Source of the DNA: Isoetes taiwanensis
Lineage: Eukaryota; Streptophyta; Lycopodiopsida; Isoetales; Isoetaceae
DNA: 64,000 nt
NCBI GenBank assembly: GCA_021234155.1
Contig: JAJEKV010000008.1
Location: 15,323,328 to 15,387,327, forward strand
Reading direction: 5' to 3'
Positions 24,618-36,336 of the stretch are shown in pieces (position 1 is the first letter of the stretch; the number at the start of each line of letters is the position of its first letter). Position numbers and translations under genes: made by a program. The notes below the pieces were generated by a model. It had not been told where the DNA came from, did not search any database, and saw only the letters and a program-made list of their open reading frames with translations.

Positions 24618-24975
24618 ATGCATCTACAAACTCTATATCAGGTGGCAAATAATGAAGCATGCATTTCTGAAGTAAAGGCCAAACACGTTTTTAGTCTAGA
24701 TAGAGGCTACTTATATGAGTCAATAAGTGAAGGAATCTGTGATATGAAGCGTCGTTGGCCCACTACAGAGGTATGGTACTTGAAGAATAGATATTTGTTG
24801 TTCCTGTACTTGCTTAAAACAGGAGCAGGAATTGAGAGTGAGATTTATAAGATTGCACAAACTTCCTAGTAAGAGTTCCAAAGCTGATGCTATTTTTATA
24901 ACCAAGGAAAAAAGGCCTGGTGTTATATCTAGAAAAACAAACCTACAAGTTCTTATGAAAAGCTACAGATCATGA
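24618..24975 (+). CDS. Candidate two-exon small gene, unknown product
   Basis: Open frame 24618-24770 ends at a GT donor after RRWPTTE; the frame resumes after CAG at 24823 (EQELRVRF) and runs to a stop at 24973-24975. The phases fit and the model gives 101 residues with a basic C-terminal half. I do not recognise the protein. The 52-bp intron is shorter than most plant introns, which weakens the model. The stop overlaps the ATG of the next ORF (24972), so this could instead be the upstream part of one frameshifted gene with the F-box segment. Confidence 0.3.
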
Positions 24976-25139
24976 AGTTCTTACCGCCTGAGATCATAGA
25001 GAAGTTTATGCTAAAGTTGGAAAATATTGCAGATGTGGCTCACTGCACACTTGTCTGTTGGAAATGGTACCAGTTTATCCATTCCAACTTCTTCAAGCAA
25101 AGCCGACGTGCAAGTTACAGACTATTGTATGTAATGTGA
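24972..25139 (+). pseudogene. F-box domain fragment
   Basis: A 55-codon ORF beginning MKFLPPEIIEKFMLKL, with VAHCTLVCWKWYQF following. The spacing fits an F-box: LPPEI start, hydrophobic LxxL, then C-x-LVCxxW. It is followed by LLYVM and a stop, but a possible GT donor (TATT/GTATGT) lies at about 25128-25133, so it could be a first exon. No downstream F-box partner domain is found before LINE debris begins at 25.4 kb, so I treat it as a fragment. Confidence 0.5.
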
Positions 25140-25489
25140 ACAATCGGGAGATGCTGTAGGGCAAAGTCAGATCTATTTATTGATTGCATCGATACCATTC
25201 TAAAGCAATAATTACCTAGCAATACAACTCATTGTGTTTAACTTATGATGCTAAAATCTAGGTTGCAATTCTACAAGCATAACTAACTTGTGGCACTTAT
25301 GCGATACCAGTTATTTCTCTTAATACTTTGAGCAGATTTGAAGTCGCCTACTGTTCTAAGTAGTTCAAGGGCTGCATCCCAATTACCATGATCTTGCAGG
25401 TCTTTGATCTCAGGAGCAGAGAAAAAAATTGGAAGATCAAAAGACTGGGAACATGTTAATGTAAGGCCACCAAAAAGAGCCAGTCTTTT

Positions 25490-25625
25490 CTCTCTCTGCA
25501 CTTTCCTCAAGGCTAGAAAGGCCAGGTACATTGCGGCTCATCAACAGGAAATGTTCTTCCTCCTAGAACGTCACCCCAAGACCTTCTGGCGGAGAGTGCT
25601 TAGAAGATGCATAATCTCTTAAAAT
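25490..25625 (+). mobile_element. LINE coding fragment
   Basis: Encodes FLKARKARYIAAHQQEMFFL and TFWRRVLRR, matching the plus-strand LINE at about 54205-54300 (KARYIVAYQREMFYL, IFWQRVLRK). This is the linker between endonuclease and reverse transcriptase. It lies just before an oppositely oriented copy of the same family. Confidence 0.65.
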
Positions 25626-25780
25626 CGACGAGTTCATGCCTGTCAGACCCATTCCCAGCTCTGCGGGCGCCCTCAGTTCTTGCACAGATAAATTGAATCC
25701 CGTTTGCAGGGGCGAATTCCATGATAATTCGCATTGCGGATCAAGAAATGTTCTAAGCTTCCATTGGGCAGGGTATCTAC

Positions 25781-26159
25781 GAATAGAATAGAATAGAATA
25801 AAATAGATTTCTAGCATCCACGGAGACCGACTGGCCTATGGGACCCAAACAAAAAAGAGAGCAGCAAACGTATTACTGACAGGATTAAAAAACCCCCGCC
25901 CCGAAGGGTTTTCGAGGGAAAAACCTTAGCAGTAATAAGTCTGCTGGCATGCTGTACAATTGTGTAGGACAGTTCAATGCCATCCCGGAAGACACAACTG
26001 AGTCCGTGCATCCATAACCTCCTGGAGGTATGACCCCAACAGACCCACTGACGCCGTATTCAACAAGTCATGCAGCGGTTGGCCAGGCACTAGTAATCGA
26101 ACATACCGCTCCCTGATATAGTATTTTGGAAAATGGATAGGACCTGCCTCCTGTTTCAT
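25781..26159 (-). mobile_element. 5'-truncated LINE: C terminus, 3' UTR and (TATTC)n tail
   Basis: Read on the minus strand: a C-terminal coding stretch (26159-25974) with LLGSYLQEVMDARTQLCLP corresponds to the end of the 55.0-55.1 kb copy (same LQEVMD-R reading). The 3' UTR follows with the CCCTCGAAAACCCTTCGGG block and GGTCTCCGTGGATG. The copy ends in GAATA pentamers on the plus strand (25781-25806), i.e. (TATTC)n on the element's strand. Confidence 0.75.
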
Positions 26160-26270
26160 GAAGTTTCTACTGGAGAATATTCCATGAAGTTTCTAGACGA
26201 CCCTTAAAGAATATTTCTAGAACTTTCTGGAAGGTTCTTAGAAGATTCCATAGAAATATTCTCATATAAA
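26160..26270 (+). promoter_or_regulatory. Heat-shock element array abutting a TATA box
   Basis: Alternating GAA and TTC triplets fill this stretch. A perfect four-unit element GAAnnTTCnnGAAnnTTC lies at 26220-26237, with further pairs at 26160-26167, 26175-26182, 26186-26193, 26209-26217, 26241-26248 and 26253-26261. TATAAA follows at 26265-26270. This is the binding-site layout for heat-shock transcription factors. No heat-shock gene follows on the plus strand. The array starts where the LINE coding homology ends. Confidence 0.65.
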
Positions 26271-26394
26271 CATGAGTGACGACCATATAAGTATGATATC
26301 TGTATGGTCATCACAACTCCAAATACTCACATGCCTGGCTGGGTGGATTGAAGAGAATAAGGGCCAATAGTGGACTAGCTTTTTTAATTAAAGG
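26271..26394. other. Short region downstream of the HSE/TATA array
   Basis: No ORF of note. If the TATA box is used, the transcript would start here. Confidence 0.3.
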
Positions 26395-26890
26395 GAATCT
26401 AAAGTACAAAATTTACATGCCTCATCTAACTGTGTAAGCACAAAAAGATGCCACAGGAGCACGAGCCTGGAGCACAATGTACTTACTCCAGAATAGGAGA
26501 CTAATGATAAGAATCAATTCAAAGATACTGAATTCAGATGCGTTCCATCATTCCCGATTCAAGGGTGGAACACTCATAGGCTGTCAATATCTTTTTCTGG
26601 GCCACCGTATTAACACCGCATGCAGATGAATTAATGCCCTGAAAGATGTGTGTCTGTGACACTCCCATATCGACCATAGGAGCCAACCGGAACCAAGATG
26701 GAATGCCCTTTGTTTAGCTGGAGGCCATGCGTTGAGAAAGACCTCCATTGATCGATATGGTTCATTAGATGAATCGGGGTATGGCAAAAGATACTATATC
26801 GGGTCAGAATTTCAGATAGAGGTAAAAGATATGATTGAACATTGGGATTGCATGTACAAGTTGACAACTCAGAAAGGCATACAGTTAACT
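26395..26890 (-). mobile_element. Degenerate LINE-like fragment, copy 2
   Basis: Similar to 8340-8620. Encodes LGSGWLLWSIWEC on the minus strand (26584-26787), matching the copy-1 block. LINE assignment rests on this WSIW-type motif and is tentative. Confidence 0.4.
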
Positions 26891-29236
26891 AATATAGAGA
26901 TAGAATTTTAAGACAAGGCTGGTTTTATGTTAGATGGAGTACATATGCTTGGTACATAGGCTCCTTCAACCAAAGATCCAAACATTGATCATGTGGAAGT
27001 AAGCAACTCAAATTGACAAGCAGAGGTAGGGTTGTCCACATTCGCTCTGTTTCTTTTCAATTTTCTTTTCTGTTGGAGGAAGCGGCCGATATCGGGGCCC
27101 TATGCACATTTTTTTGGTACTTACAAATTCAACATCGTTTTCTCTAGCATTATGCATGTTTGACAACATCATGGTTGGTGCATACTTGATGAATTTGTCT
27201 TTCTTTTGTTCCTACGAAATAAATTACAGATTATATACAGTTGGGACCACAATTCAAAGGGTCATCTAATTTTATTTGATCATACATAATATGAAGCTGC
27301 TTCTTCTTTGGCAAACCATTGTCTATGTATGTGATGTCCTCCTATGAGAAACTTATAGTATGATACTCAACAATACAAAATCGGATTTCTACAATTTTAA
27401 TGGTTCACTTAGACATGGCATGCCATGAATGATAATTTTTGTTATGAAAATACGCATGATTTTTTCAAATGATGCATTTCGTATACAAGAATGTCACTTT
27501 AGGTGACATTCTCCTGCCGACTGGGGTTAGGGACCAGAGAAAGTTGTGATTGAACATAATTTCAATGTAAGTACCAAAGCATTGAAAATGTTGCCTTATC
27601 CCTAAGTTATGCATCACTACTAAAGCATCAAAAACATATGTTAGAGGATCAATAATCCTATCACATTTACACGAGTTAGAGGGAATCTCAAAAGCTCAAA
27701 AAAACTTGGGTATGTAACTTCGACTCCAGCCTTCTTCATAATGATTTGGAAAAGAGAAATGTTCACGGCGGCCTTGGCCGCCGCGATAAATTTCTAGTAA
27801 AAAAATAAATGGTGTTATATAAGTAAATAAAGCTCTAATTTTTAGTGCAAGAATGCAAATGTATTCAAGAACATTATATTCAAATGAATAGCTGTCTATC
27901 CCAACCATATTTCTGTACGATTCAGTTAAAATCAGCAAGCAATGGTACAAGATGTATTATTGCAAGATACTACCAACTTATCCTCTTAAGCCTGCCTAAA
28001 TTAATTCACCAACAAGTATAGTATGCGCATAGAATATGCACTTAATCATGCAAAAAAGAAATCAAGCTGCAAACAAGACCTAAGAGTTAGGTATTCTCAT
28101 GACAAACAAGCCCTTAAAAACATATGTCCAGGAATAATTTCAGCGTGATAAATGCAGGATACTTGCAAGCCACAAATAGCTCGGATACATTACCATGAGA
28201 GTTGTAGCATATGAATTTAAGCTATGCATGGCCTTCCACATAAATATATGTCCTAGATTATCATTTCTAGCATTATAGACTCTAAATGTGAAATTCAGAT
28301 CAGCATGGCCATCATTAGCTATATATAAACTAGCCAACAACAGCACATAAGCTGGCATTAGTAGTAAAGTTCACATGTCTACCGCAAATCCATATCTAAT
28401 AACTATCAATTGAAAGTACACAGGACAAACCTGATTTATGTGCAATTCCAGCATGATAATTGATTTCATATTATAGCATTTTGATCCTTTATAGCTCCAA
28501 AATGTACCTTGTCAAACATAAGATTTATAACTTAAGATTTAGAACTTCATATATACATCTTTCACATGAGATTTAGAACTTCATATTTCTGAAAATTCCA
28601 AAACGTACCATTATCGAACATAAGATGTAGAACCTAATATTTAGAACTTCAAGAACTCAGGCCCTGGTTTATGAAAATTGTGCAAATAAAAAGCCACATC
28701 GGCCATGCTCACCAAGGCATGCAACAACAAGGTAATTATTTTAAAGCACAGGCCACTACAGCAAATACATTTAGTTGTTTGGTTTGGCCTGTAGGCTGAT
28801 GCTTCCAAAAATACGGTACATGCATTTTAAACCAAATTTGCATATTTGAGGCCAAGTACTAAAGGCCTAATTGGCCCTAACCTTTCAAAAAGAATATTCT
28901 TTTAATATTCTTTTCTCCTCCTCCTCATTTTAATCTCCACTCAAGCCATTAGTGCCAGCATCAGGGTTGCACAATACTTGTTTTAAATCCAACAAACAGA
29001 GGCCATGGTCTATCACAGTTGATAAAAGGAAAAATCTGCCCTCGTATTTAGCATTTTGAATCTACTAACTTGTTGTAAGCTCAAATCTATAATACTAGCT
29101 AGGGATGAAAATTTACATACTTTTTCCCCCAAAAAAACTTAATCAAATTTGGTCAAATATTACATCATTAGACTGATCAGGGAGATAGCCTTTCAAAACA
29201 TCAAATTTCATCTAAAACGGGCTCTTGGATGAAATG
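26891..29236. other. AT-rich intergenic DNA
   Basis: No gene recognised. A GC-rich hairpin CGGCGGCCTTGGCCGCCG lies at about 27767-27784. Repeats of the type AGATTTAGAACTTCATAT occur about four times at 28515-28660. Confidence 0.4.
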
Positions 29237-29606
29237 TTATGACGAAAATTGTGATAGTGCTATCTTTTGACAAGTAATCTGATGATTTTTTTGACGATAA
29301 ATGTGACACAAGATCTGACAAAATTGCTGACGCACTTTCTGATGCTTTTTCTGACGTTTTTTCTGGTGCTTTTTTTTTACGAAGAATCTGACGCTTTTTC
29401 TGACACTAAATTTCTGACAATTTATGTGACACATAGCCTGACGTATATTTCTGACGAATAATCTGACGAAATATCTGACATAAAATTGTCAAAAAAAGCG
29501 TCAGAAAAGCGATCGTCAGAAAAATCATTAGATTATTCGTCAGACAAAAATCTCTCTAAACAGTCTGACGATTTTTCTAACAAATAATAGCCATTCTCTT
29601 GTAGTG
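29237..29606 (-). mobile_element. CACTA (En/Spm-like) terminus with subterminal repeat array
   Basis: Reading inward from 29606 on the minus strand, the tip is CACTACAAGAGAATGGC, the classic CACTACAAGA-type end. Behind it, 29263-29580 is packed with more than fifteen copies of TCTGAC(G), first inverted near the tip and then direct. Such arrays are the transposase-binding subterminal repeats of CACTA elements. The tip lies inside LINE ORF1 coding sequence, so the element inserted there. I could not find the other end or a matching 3-bp duplication. Confidence 0.65.
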
Positions 29607-31035
29607 TATATAGAGCATCTTCCATAGTCGAGGAATGCAAAGCAACCGGCAAAGGTTGATCATGAATAGATGAAGAAGCAACAATGGGAGCTTGAACCTT
29701 GGAATAATGTTGAACAGATGTCTGAGACGCACGAGTACCTCGACGAAAACTAATAAAAGCCTCCTTATCAGGAAACAGACGGGCTAATTCTGGACCATTC
29801 AGAAGCTTAAGATCTAGCTTTTTATACTAAGGCCCGCTCTTCACAACTATACAATCTGGTAAAGGCGAGTCCACTGGCATAGAAAACACAAATTCTTGGA
29901 CCATTCATGATGGAGTGTGAGATATGAACCCCAAGCCCCGTTGCAATTGCAACTAGAAATTGATGAGCCATTAGATCAGGAGGAAGATTAGGTAACGAGA
30001 ATCAGCAAGGCATCTTTAATGCCGAACCATATCTGGTGTAAAGCCAGGAGAATAATACTGGTACATTATATATTCCCCACCAACTGGATCAATCCCTCTT
30101 GATATCAAAGAGTCCGCTACATCACTACTTTCAAACATAATAAGAACAAAGTTTTTTGCCAGCAACTTGATGAACTGAAAAGGAGGAAATTGAAGGCGTC
30201 TCAAAAGCCGAGATAATCAAACATGGAACCGAGAAAAATCTAAATAGCCACCAGTAAAGTACCCAAGAACTGCACAAGAAGATAAGTTCTCAACACACTT
30301 AATATGAGCTTGATGGTCCACCTCAACCACAGGAATACTAGACGCTTGAACCACGCTCTGACAATCAAACTGGTAAAAGATGTCATCTAGAGGCAATTGT
30401 TGTTGAAGTTGAATCTGTCGGGCTTTCAATGTGTCCAAGATTGCCGATAACTCCTCCTTACTCCCTTCAAACAATACCTGTAAAGCAGCTGCTACCCTTG
30501 CCTTTCTAGATGCATTAGACATATATCCTTACAAAACCAATCACTAAATCTTTGATATGAAACTTTTGTAAGCGAATCAGATGACTTCCAAGCACTATCA
30601 TTTGCCCGAGGCTGAGGAACTACATTAGGATTGAAATTTGTACCTGTTTGATGCAAATTCCTATTAACTTCTGCTCCCTTATTCGCAGGCCTTGCAAGGG
30701 AGGAAAATCCCTTTCTTCAAGAACCACCGGAGTAGACACCACTGAAGGCAAAGAGCTAAGCTAAATTATTTACCTCTTTGTGTGCAGCAACTGAGGGATC
30801 ACGTATCACCAAACTGGTGGTAGACTCACGCTGTTTTGTCGCCGCCTTGGTTGCTGGAGCAATATCTGTCTTCCCCATCCCTACTATAATTGGCCGAAAT
30901 CAAACAGACCCAAATCCGACCCCTAACCTGATAGCAAACCCTAACAAAATCGATTTTGATGGAGAGCTCTCGGGATACAGCTTTCCAACAAACTAAAGAT
31001 CATCAAAAACAGAGTCCAGATGCTCAAGCTACAAG
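29607..31035 (-). mobile_element. L1-type LINE, ORF1 region (copy A)
   Basis: Minus strand. A start with MGKTDIAPATKAATKQ lies at about 30878. Downstream comes a coiled-coil-like helix (30522-30400, ALQVLFEGSKEELSAILDTL). A DUF4283-like domain follows (30204-29830) with PFQFIKLLAKNFVLIMFESS, then after a frameshift FSLPNLPPDLMAHQFLVAIA. DUF4283 with a zinc knuckle is the standard ORF1 of plant L1 elements. Several frameshifts are present. The element is cut by the CACTA tip at 29606, and no ORF2 was found. Confidence 0.7.
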
Positions 31036-31079
31036 GAAAACTGCCGGCAGCCCTAAGTGCCATCATCACGAGCGACCAT

Positions 31080-33345
31080 CATGGATCATATATCTGTAAA
31101 CATTGCAACTTCACGTTTAAGTTTTTATTATTATCCTTAAGAGAAAGAGAATTAACTTGAAATTGCCTTGAGAGAGTAGAATCATGACCTGCCAATTTTG
31201 TGTCAGCTCCAGTATGTTCCTTAAACATATTATCCCAATCAACAGCCTCTCCATGAACCATATTTACTCCAATTCTCTTTTAGGAGTATCCAAGACTGTT
31301 TCATCATCCATCAAACTCACTGAATACGGATTATATTGCTGTGAATCCAACTTCAACCCTTCCTGTAATGAAGCTAATTGCTCTGCAATCTATGTGGAAA
31401 TAATGCAAGGTGAAGGATTGTTTATTTCAATTACTGGAGAGAGATCAATGAGAGCAGTTTGTATGTTAGCAGGTTTACCAGGAGGAGGATAGCTTGGCAC
31501 AGGTAATTGCTTAGGTATAGGAAGGTAATTGCTCAACATTAAGTCTATATCAAGATCAAATCTAAGGTCAGCTAATACTTGGAATTGGTTAGAGTTACCA
31601 TTTATTTGACTCCCGTCCATATGTTCTTCATGTTGCACGGGATCAATTATAGTAGCTTGTTTTGCAGTATGACTACAGTTTGCAGATTGTGCATTAGCCT
31701 CTTTGTCAATTTCAACATGAACTACTTCATTAAAAGTAACAGCATTTGGTGGCGGAGCAGGGAAAACTTCCAGAATAGTATTTAATGGATTTATCTCACA
31801 ATCCTTCACATAGCCATCACCATTGATATAGGAAGCTTGCTTCACAGTTTCCTTTGAATAATGTTTACTGTTCTGCCTAATGAATCACTCTTAACCTTGT
31901 ATTGGTTTGAAATGTCTAGTACTGAATCAAGTTTGCTGGTTAAACCTTTGGCATCTAATACAATTTTGCTGAGAGTATCATGAAGATATTTGGCCTTATC
32001 TTTCTTAGCAGTCAAATTCCCATTTCCTTTCAAGTTATTTGAGTTGCTTTTATGATTCTGTAGTACTTTAATCATTTTAAAATATTTCTGTCTTTGCCAT
32101 AGGATAGAGCGGGTACAACCCGCCGGCTGGTGTTCTATTTCCACATAAGAGTTCTGGTGCACCAAAAGCTGAGGGTTCATAATTTGACCCACTATTAAAG
32201 GTGGGACAATGGAATCCACAATGTGTACAGCTCAAAGCTATTAATAGCGAAGCATTCTCGCATGGCCACGAAGCCAAATATAAGCGGGGTGCCAATACTA
32301 AAAGAAACCAAGAAAAGCCTTCAGAAAAGGCTACAATATACCAGCGTGATGTGCTAGTAGCGCCCTTTTGGGAGCTCGCCCATGTTACATCAGTCCTGGG
32401 GCCTTAGGGCACAAGGGACAATAATCTCTATTCTATTCTATTCTATTATATTCTATTCTATATCTGGTTATATTGATCAATTTTCCTGTTTTGTACCGTC
32501 ACATCCTTTTGTGCCTGTGTTTCTCTCATCATTTTCTTCCTTTGTGTTCTTTTATAACTGCCATTGACCTTAGTCTAGATAAAGTTATTATCCTTAGATA
32601 TAATATAAGATTTAGTTGATCCGTTATCTTTATTAACCTTGTTAAACACTTAGTAAATGACTATACCATTTGAATTCTGATTCAAATGAGGATGGTTAAT
32701 CTTTTGACCAACTTGTTGACTTGTTGATTGACCTGTTGTTTGACTTGGAAATCCTTTTTACCTTTGTCAAAGTCCTCCTTACTATTGTCATCACTATTGT
32801 TATCATTTTGTTGACCATGTTGACTAGCTACATGAGGAGAATTAGCCAGTTTTTCTTTACAATTTTCATACCAGTAGTGTCTGACCTTACAAGTTTGACA
32901 TTGAATGGCAATCCTGACCATCTCAATGATTGATAAGACCTCTGACCAAAGACATCAGCAAAGGAAATTTGCAGAGGATCATCTTTTGAGAGGTCAAGCT
33001 GAATAAATGAGCGCGTCTGTATGGAGAGTATTCAGTTGAAATATAGGAGCCAATAGAATCAAATAGACTTTTAAGACAATCCTCATTCAAGTAAATGGGA
33101 TTTAGAACTTTGAGAGTTGTCGAAGCAACACAGAGATTATCCAGGTTAGCAATTTCAATTTTGGGTCCCATTTGAGAAAGGAAAGCTGAAAGGATTCAAA
33201 AGTTAAGGGACCATGAGAAAGCAACTCTTTTTTACCTTCTTCTCCTTGTACTTTAACTGAAGATTCTGACTACAACACGATCCAATCCCCAACCGCCACT
33301 CTAGCAACATTTTTGTTCAACATAGCATCAGATTTTGTATCAGGA
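31080..33345 (-). mobile_element. L1-type LINE, ORF1 region (copy B), split by an insert
   Basis: Minus strand. SESSVKVQGEEGKKELLSHG and the DUF4283-like continuation KIEIANLDNLCVASTTLKVL lie at 33300-32930. A zinc-knuckle-like CQTCKVRHYWYENC follows (about 32880; spacing C-x2-C-x3-H-x5-C, slightly off the canonical x4/x4). A charged linker comes next. The frame is broken by the 32.1-32.46 kb insertion and resumes with KYFKMIKVLQNHKSNSNNLK to about 31390. In-frame stops elsewhere show it is dead. Confidence 0.65.
32097..32462 (+). mobile_element. SINE-like insert with (CTATT)n tail
   Basis: About 360 bp inserted in LINE ORF1 (copy B). The head contains a perfect hairpin GCGGGTACAACCCGC. The 3' end reads GGCC, then GGGACAATAATC, followed by CTATT pentamers (32430-32462). 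This terminus resembles that of the local LINE family (GGCC, then GTGGACGATAAAAATC plus simple repeats). A weak duplication TATTTCTG/TATATCTG flanks it. A SINE borrowing the LINE 3' tail fits. I see no clear pol III boxes, so a truncated LINE relative is also possible. Confidence 0.45.
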
Positions 33346-33347
33346 TA

Positions 33348-33990
33348 CTACCCGATTATATAAGATGCAGCTGCAGTATGCTTTATGGTTTCAACAAGTG
33401 ACTTTTGATAGAAATTTACTAACACAATTCTAGCTTCACCATAAAGAAGTGACACAAATGCAAGGATAAGAAAAGGTTTCCATAAGGAAGTAAGCTGCCT
33501 AACCTTGCATGCTTGATCCTTATGCACTTCTTGCACTCCATTTGTAGAATTTGATATTGGTTGTGCTGCATCATCCATGTTCGTTGTCAGATGCAAAAGG
33601 GCAGCACCCCATGCCATGAGAAAAACGATGCCATCTATTCCCTATATGCTTGCAGTATGTATAACAAGTGGTTCAAAACCATATTGGCTATATGCAGTAG
33701 ATATCACTGATGCCATAGGACTAACCATGTTCCATATATAGCACACTGTTGTTCATAGTGATGCAAAGCCAAATGGCTGGAAAGCTCCCTTGCCAAACCT
33801 TCTGGCATAGTTCATGCTCGTTACACATACCAGAGATAATGTTATCCATAGTATTAATGAAAAGACAAAGTATACTACTAAACCCTTATATTTTCCAAAA
33901 AATAGTTCAAAAAGTATGCCATTTGCTACAACGCTGCCGATTGCATTTAGAACATCTGCAAATTCAGGAGATAAACTGCTGCTTTGGCTC
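33348..33990 (-). pseudogene. Membrane-protein pseudogene resembling the apolipoprotein N-acyltransferase membrane domain
   Basis: Minus-strand frame with several hydrophobic helices: YKGLVVYFVFSLILWITLSL, MASVISTAYSQYGFEPLVIH, GIVFLMAWGAALLHL, WKPFLILAFVSLLYGEAR. The order AYSQYG-PL-I-TASI-GI-GI-FLMAW resembles the N-terminal membrane region of Lnt-type CN-hydrolase-superfamily proteins. Two in-frame stops (TGA at 33753-33755, TAG at 33642-33644) sit where Trp is expected; each is one G-to-A change from TGG. The catalytic nitrilase-like domain is absent. Similarity is judged by eye; another multi-span protein is possible. LINE copy B begins directly downstream. Confidence 0.4.
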
Positions 33991-36336
33991 GATTAATGTC
34001 AAAAAATTGAACAGAATGGAGAAACTGGAGCAAGCAAATGGGTTACAACCATGCTAATACCATCAAAGCTTGAAAACCACTGCGAGAAGCCAATCAACCA
34101 GATTTCTCATCCTTGTGAGTATTAGAAAAAGCGAGGGCTCAACTCTACATGAAAGAAAACAACCATATTTGAAGATGTTACAGTTAAACATTGTTCTGTG
34201 AAAACTCGTGGGCGCCTACCCTGTTTGAAACATTGTTGTCGTATTATGCCAAATTGCTGATAATTATTGCCGTCAAATTGCTGCCACCATCTTGGTTTCA
34301 TATGTTTGGCACGAAGTGTGATTAATTAGTTCAAGTCTGCTATACTAAGAGGGCTTTTAGGTAACTTAGAGATAACGTGGAGAATTGAAGCTAAATTAAT
34401 GTTTACATTATAAAAACGTGGGGAATTGAAGCTAAATCTTTTACATTATATAAAAATGAGAATACATAAGGGAGGGTGACCACGAAGCGCCCACTTAAGG
34501 ATACAAAGTTTATTATGATGAGCCAACCACCACCCCCCCTTCCCCTCCCCCCTTTTAACATACCACGATGAAATTTGTCTCTTTAGCTTTCAATTGATAC
34601 CAAATACAAGAGTTTTTTATATATCTGAAGTTCACTACAAAGCTTTAAAGGCGGGATGTTAATTTGATCCCAATGGACCCATGTGTCGTTCAATGGACCA
34701 CCATTGCCCTTCAATCGACTACTAAGTGCCCTTCAATGGACCACATGGGACCTTTAATGAAGCAAAATACGGTGAGGGGCCAGATTGGTGCATTCACACA
34801 TGCTTTCAACTACCAACAAGAATGAAAATCTTATTTACAATACACAACCTTTAATGATGGTAATAGGAAAGAATTATGCAATTGATCAATAATATATATG
34901 CATATGTACACACAACCTTCTATAAAAGTTATTGTAGTCTGTTCAACGGTCACAACAAAAAAGTTAATCTCTATAAATAAGCAACATTATCAACATCTTG
35001 CAAAAGATTATGAAATGCTTTCATACTAGTAAACTTTCAGAATTAGAAGATTATGCATTGAATGCAATTATGCCTTTTTAATGTACATTCAAGCAGCATA
35101 CCAACTACATTTGTAGTTTCTTCAGATGAACCACATGGAGCTATAAAGTAGCACAAACAAGTGCCTCTTCATCCTGTGACTTCTATATGATTTTGCTACT
35201 TGAGCTAGCAATTCATCAAGATAAGATTTGGCCATTTATTTACATGAAATAGGAAAGATCGTCAGGAATCCAAAGAAGCTGAAGATAAACCTTCAGAGTG
35301 GAAGCACACTATCATAACGGTCAGAAACTTGCAGGCATCTGGTATTCGAAGTGCGCAGCAATAATCCAATCATTTGCACTTAATCTTTAGATTTCACATG
35401 TTTCTACCCGTGATCTTTATCTAATATAATCAATCAGTTCCTTAAAAACATAGTAGTGTCACATAACGAATTTCTGGAGAAAGCAAAATGCATTAGCTAA
35501 CTGTGGTGCCATGGCCAATGATAGACTCGTATGAACTGTAAGATTCCTCATTTTATCTGTAAAAATACACTCCAGCAAGATGTTCATTAATTCCATTGCT
35601 ACAAGACAAGAAATTATTGGTATTGCAACATGATTTGGGGCACTTGTATTCCATTAGCACCGGCTTATATACAATACATGCAAGCCTGCATCAGTGCTTT
35701 TCCTTGGAGTCCATTCATACATTTTGATGCCGGATTACATAAAGCTCACTTTGCAGCAGTAGCACGAGTATCTATTTTTCCATCATACATCTAAAGATCC
35801 CAATCAATGAGTTTTGAATATAGGCTTTTTGTTCTATAGATGTTCCCTCCCAATAAGCACACAATATACTTAAATTAAAGCATCCACTTCATAGGAAGCA
35901 GAGAAGCTAAAATTGGAGAGGAAGAATCAAAATCTCAAGCCATAAGGTACTATTAGATAGTTGAAAATACATATGAAAAACCCATATTTGCATTACGCAT
36001 TATCCTCTGTCAAACTCATCTGACAAGAGGACTAATGCAAATGATACTCAAACCATGCGTTTATTTTTTCATGTCTAATCATAAAATGTGAAATGAGATA
36101 ACCAACCTTCCTAGCCCGAAGCATTGCCTGGAACATTAAAAGACAAAAAATAGCTATGGTGAGCATCTGATATGGCAGCTCCTAGAGGAGTTCCACAGAT
36201 TGAAGTGTGTGTAAGCGGGTCTTACCATTAAAATCTTCAACATCAGAGTTGGCTCTTATGCCTCTAAATCTCTTTAGCACTACAAATACTTCTAACAATG
36301 CATGAGCTATGCCTTTATGCTTTGAGACCAAACCTT
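33991..36336. other. AT-rich intergenic DNA
   Basis: No gene recognised. Tandem pair at 34373-34460 (GGAATTGAAGCTAAAT type units of about 50 bp). Short CCTTCAATGGACCAC repeats at 34680-34755. A C-rich run at 34530-34552. Confidence 0.4.

Noticed and set aside
25310-25420. Minus-strand NWDAALELLRTVG-like PPR or helical repeat
   Set aside because: One motif only, no neighbours in frame; too little to call a gene piece.
28752-28770. CACTACAGCAAATACATTT as the other end of the CACTA element
   Set aside because: The first seven bases match, but flanking trinucleotides differ from those at 29606 and no subterminal TCTGACG repeats lie next to it.
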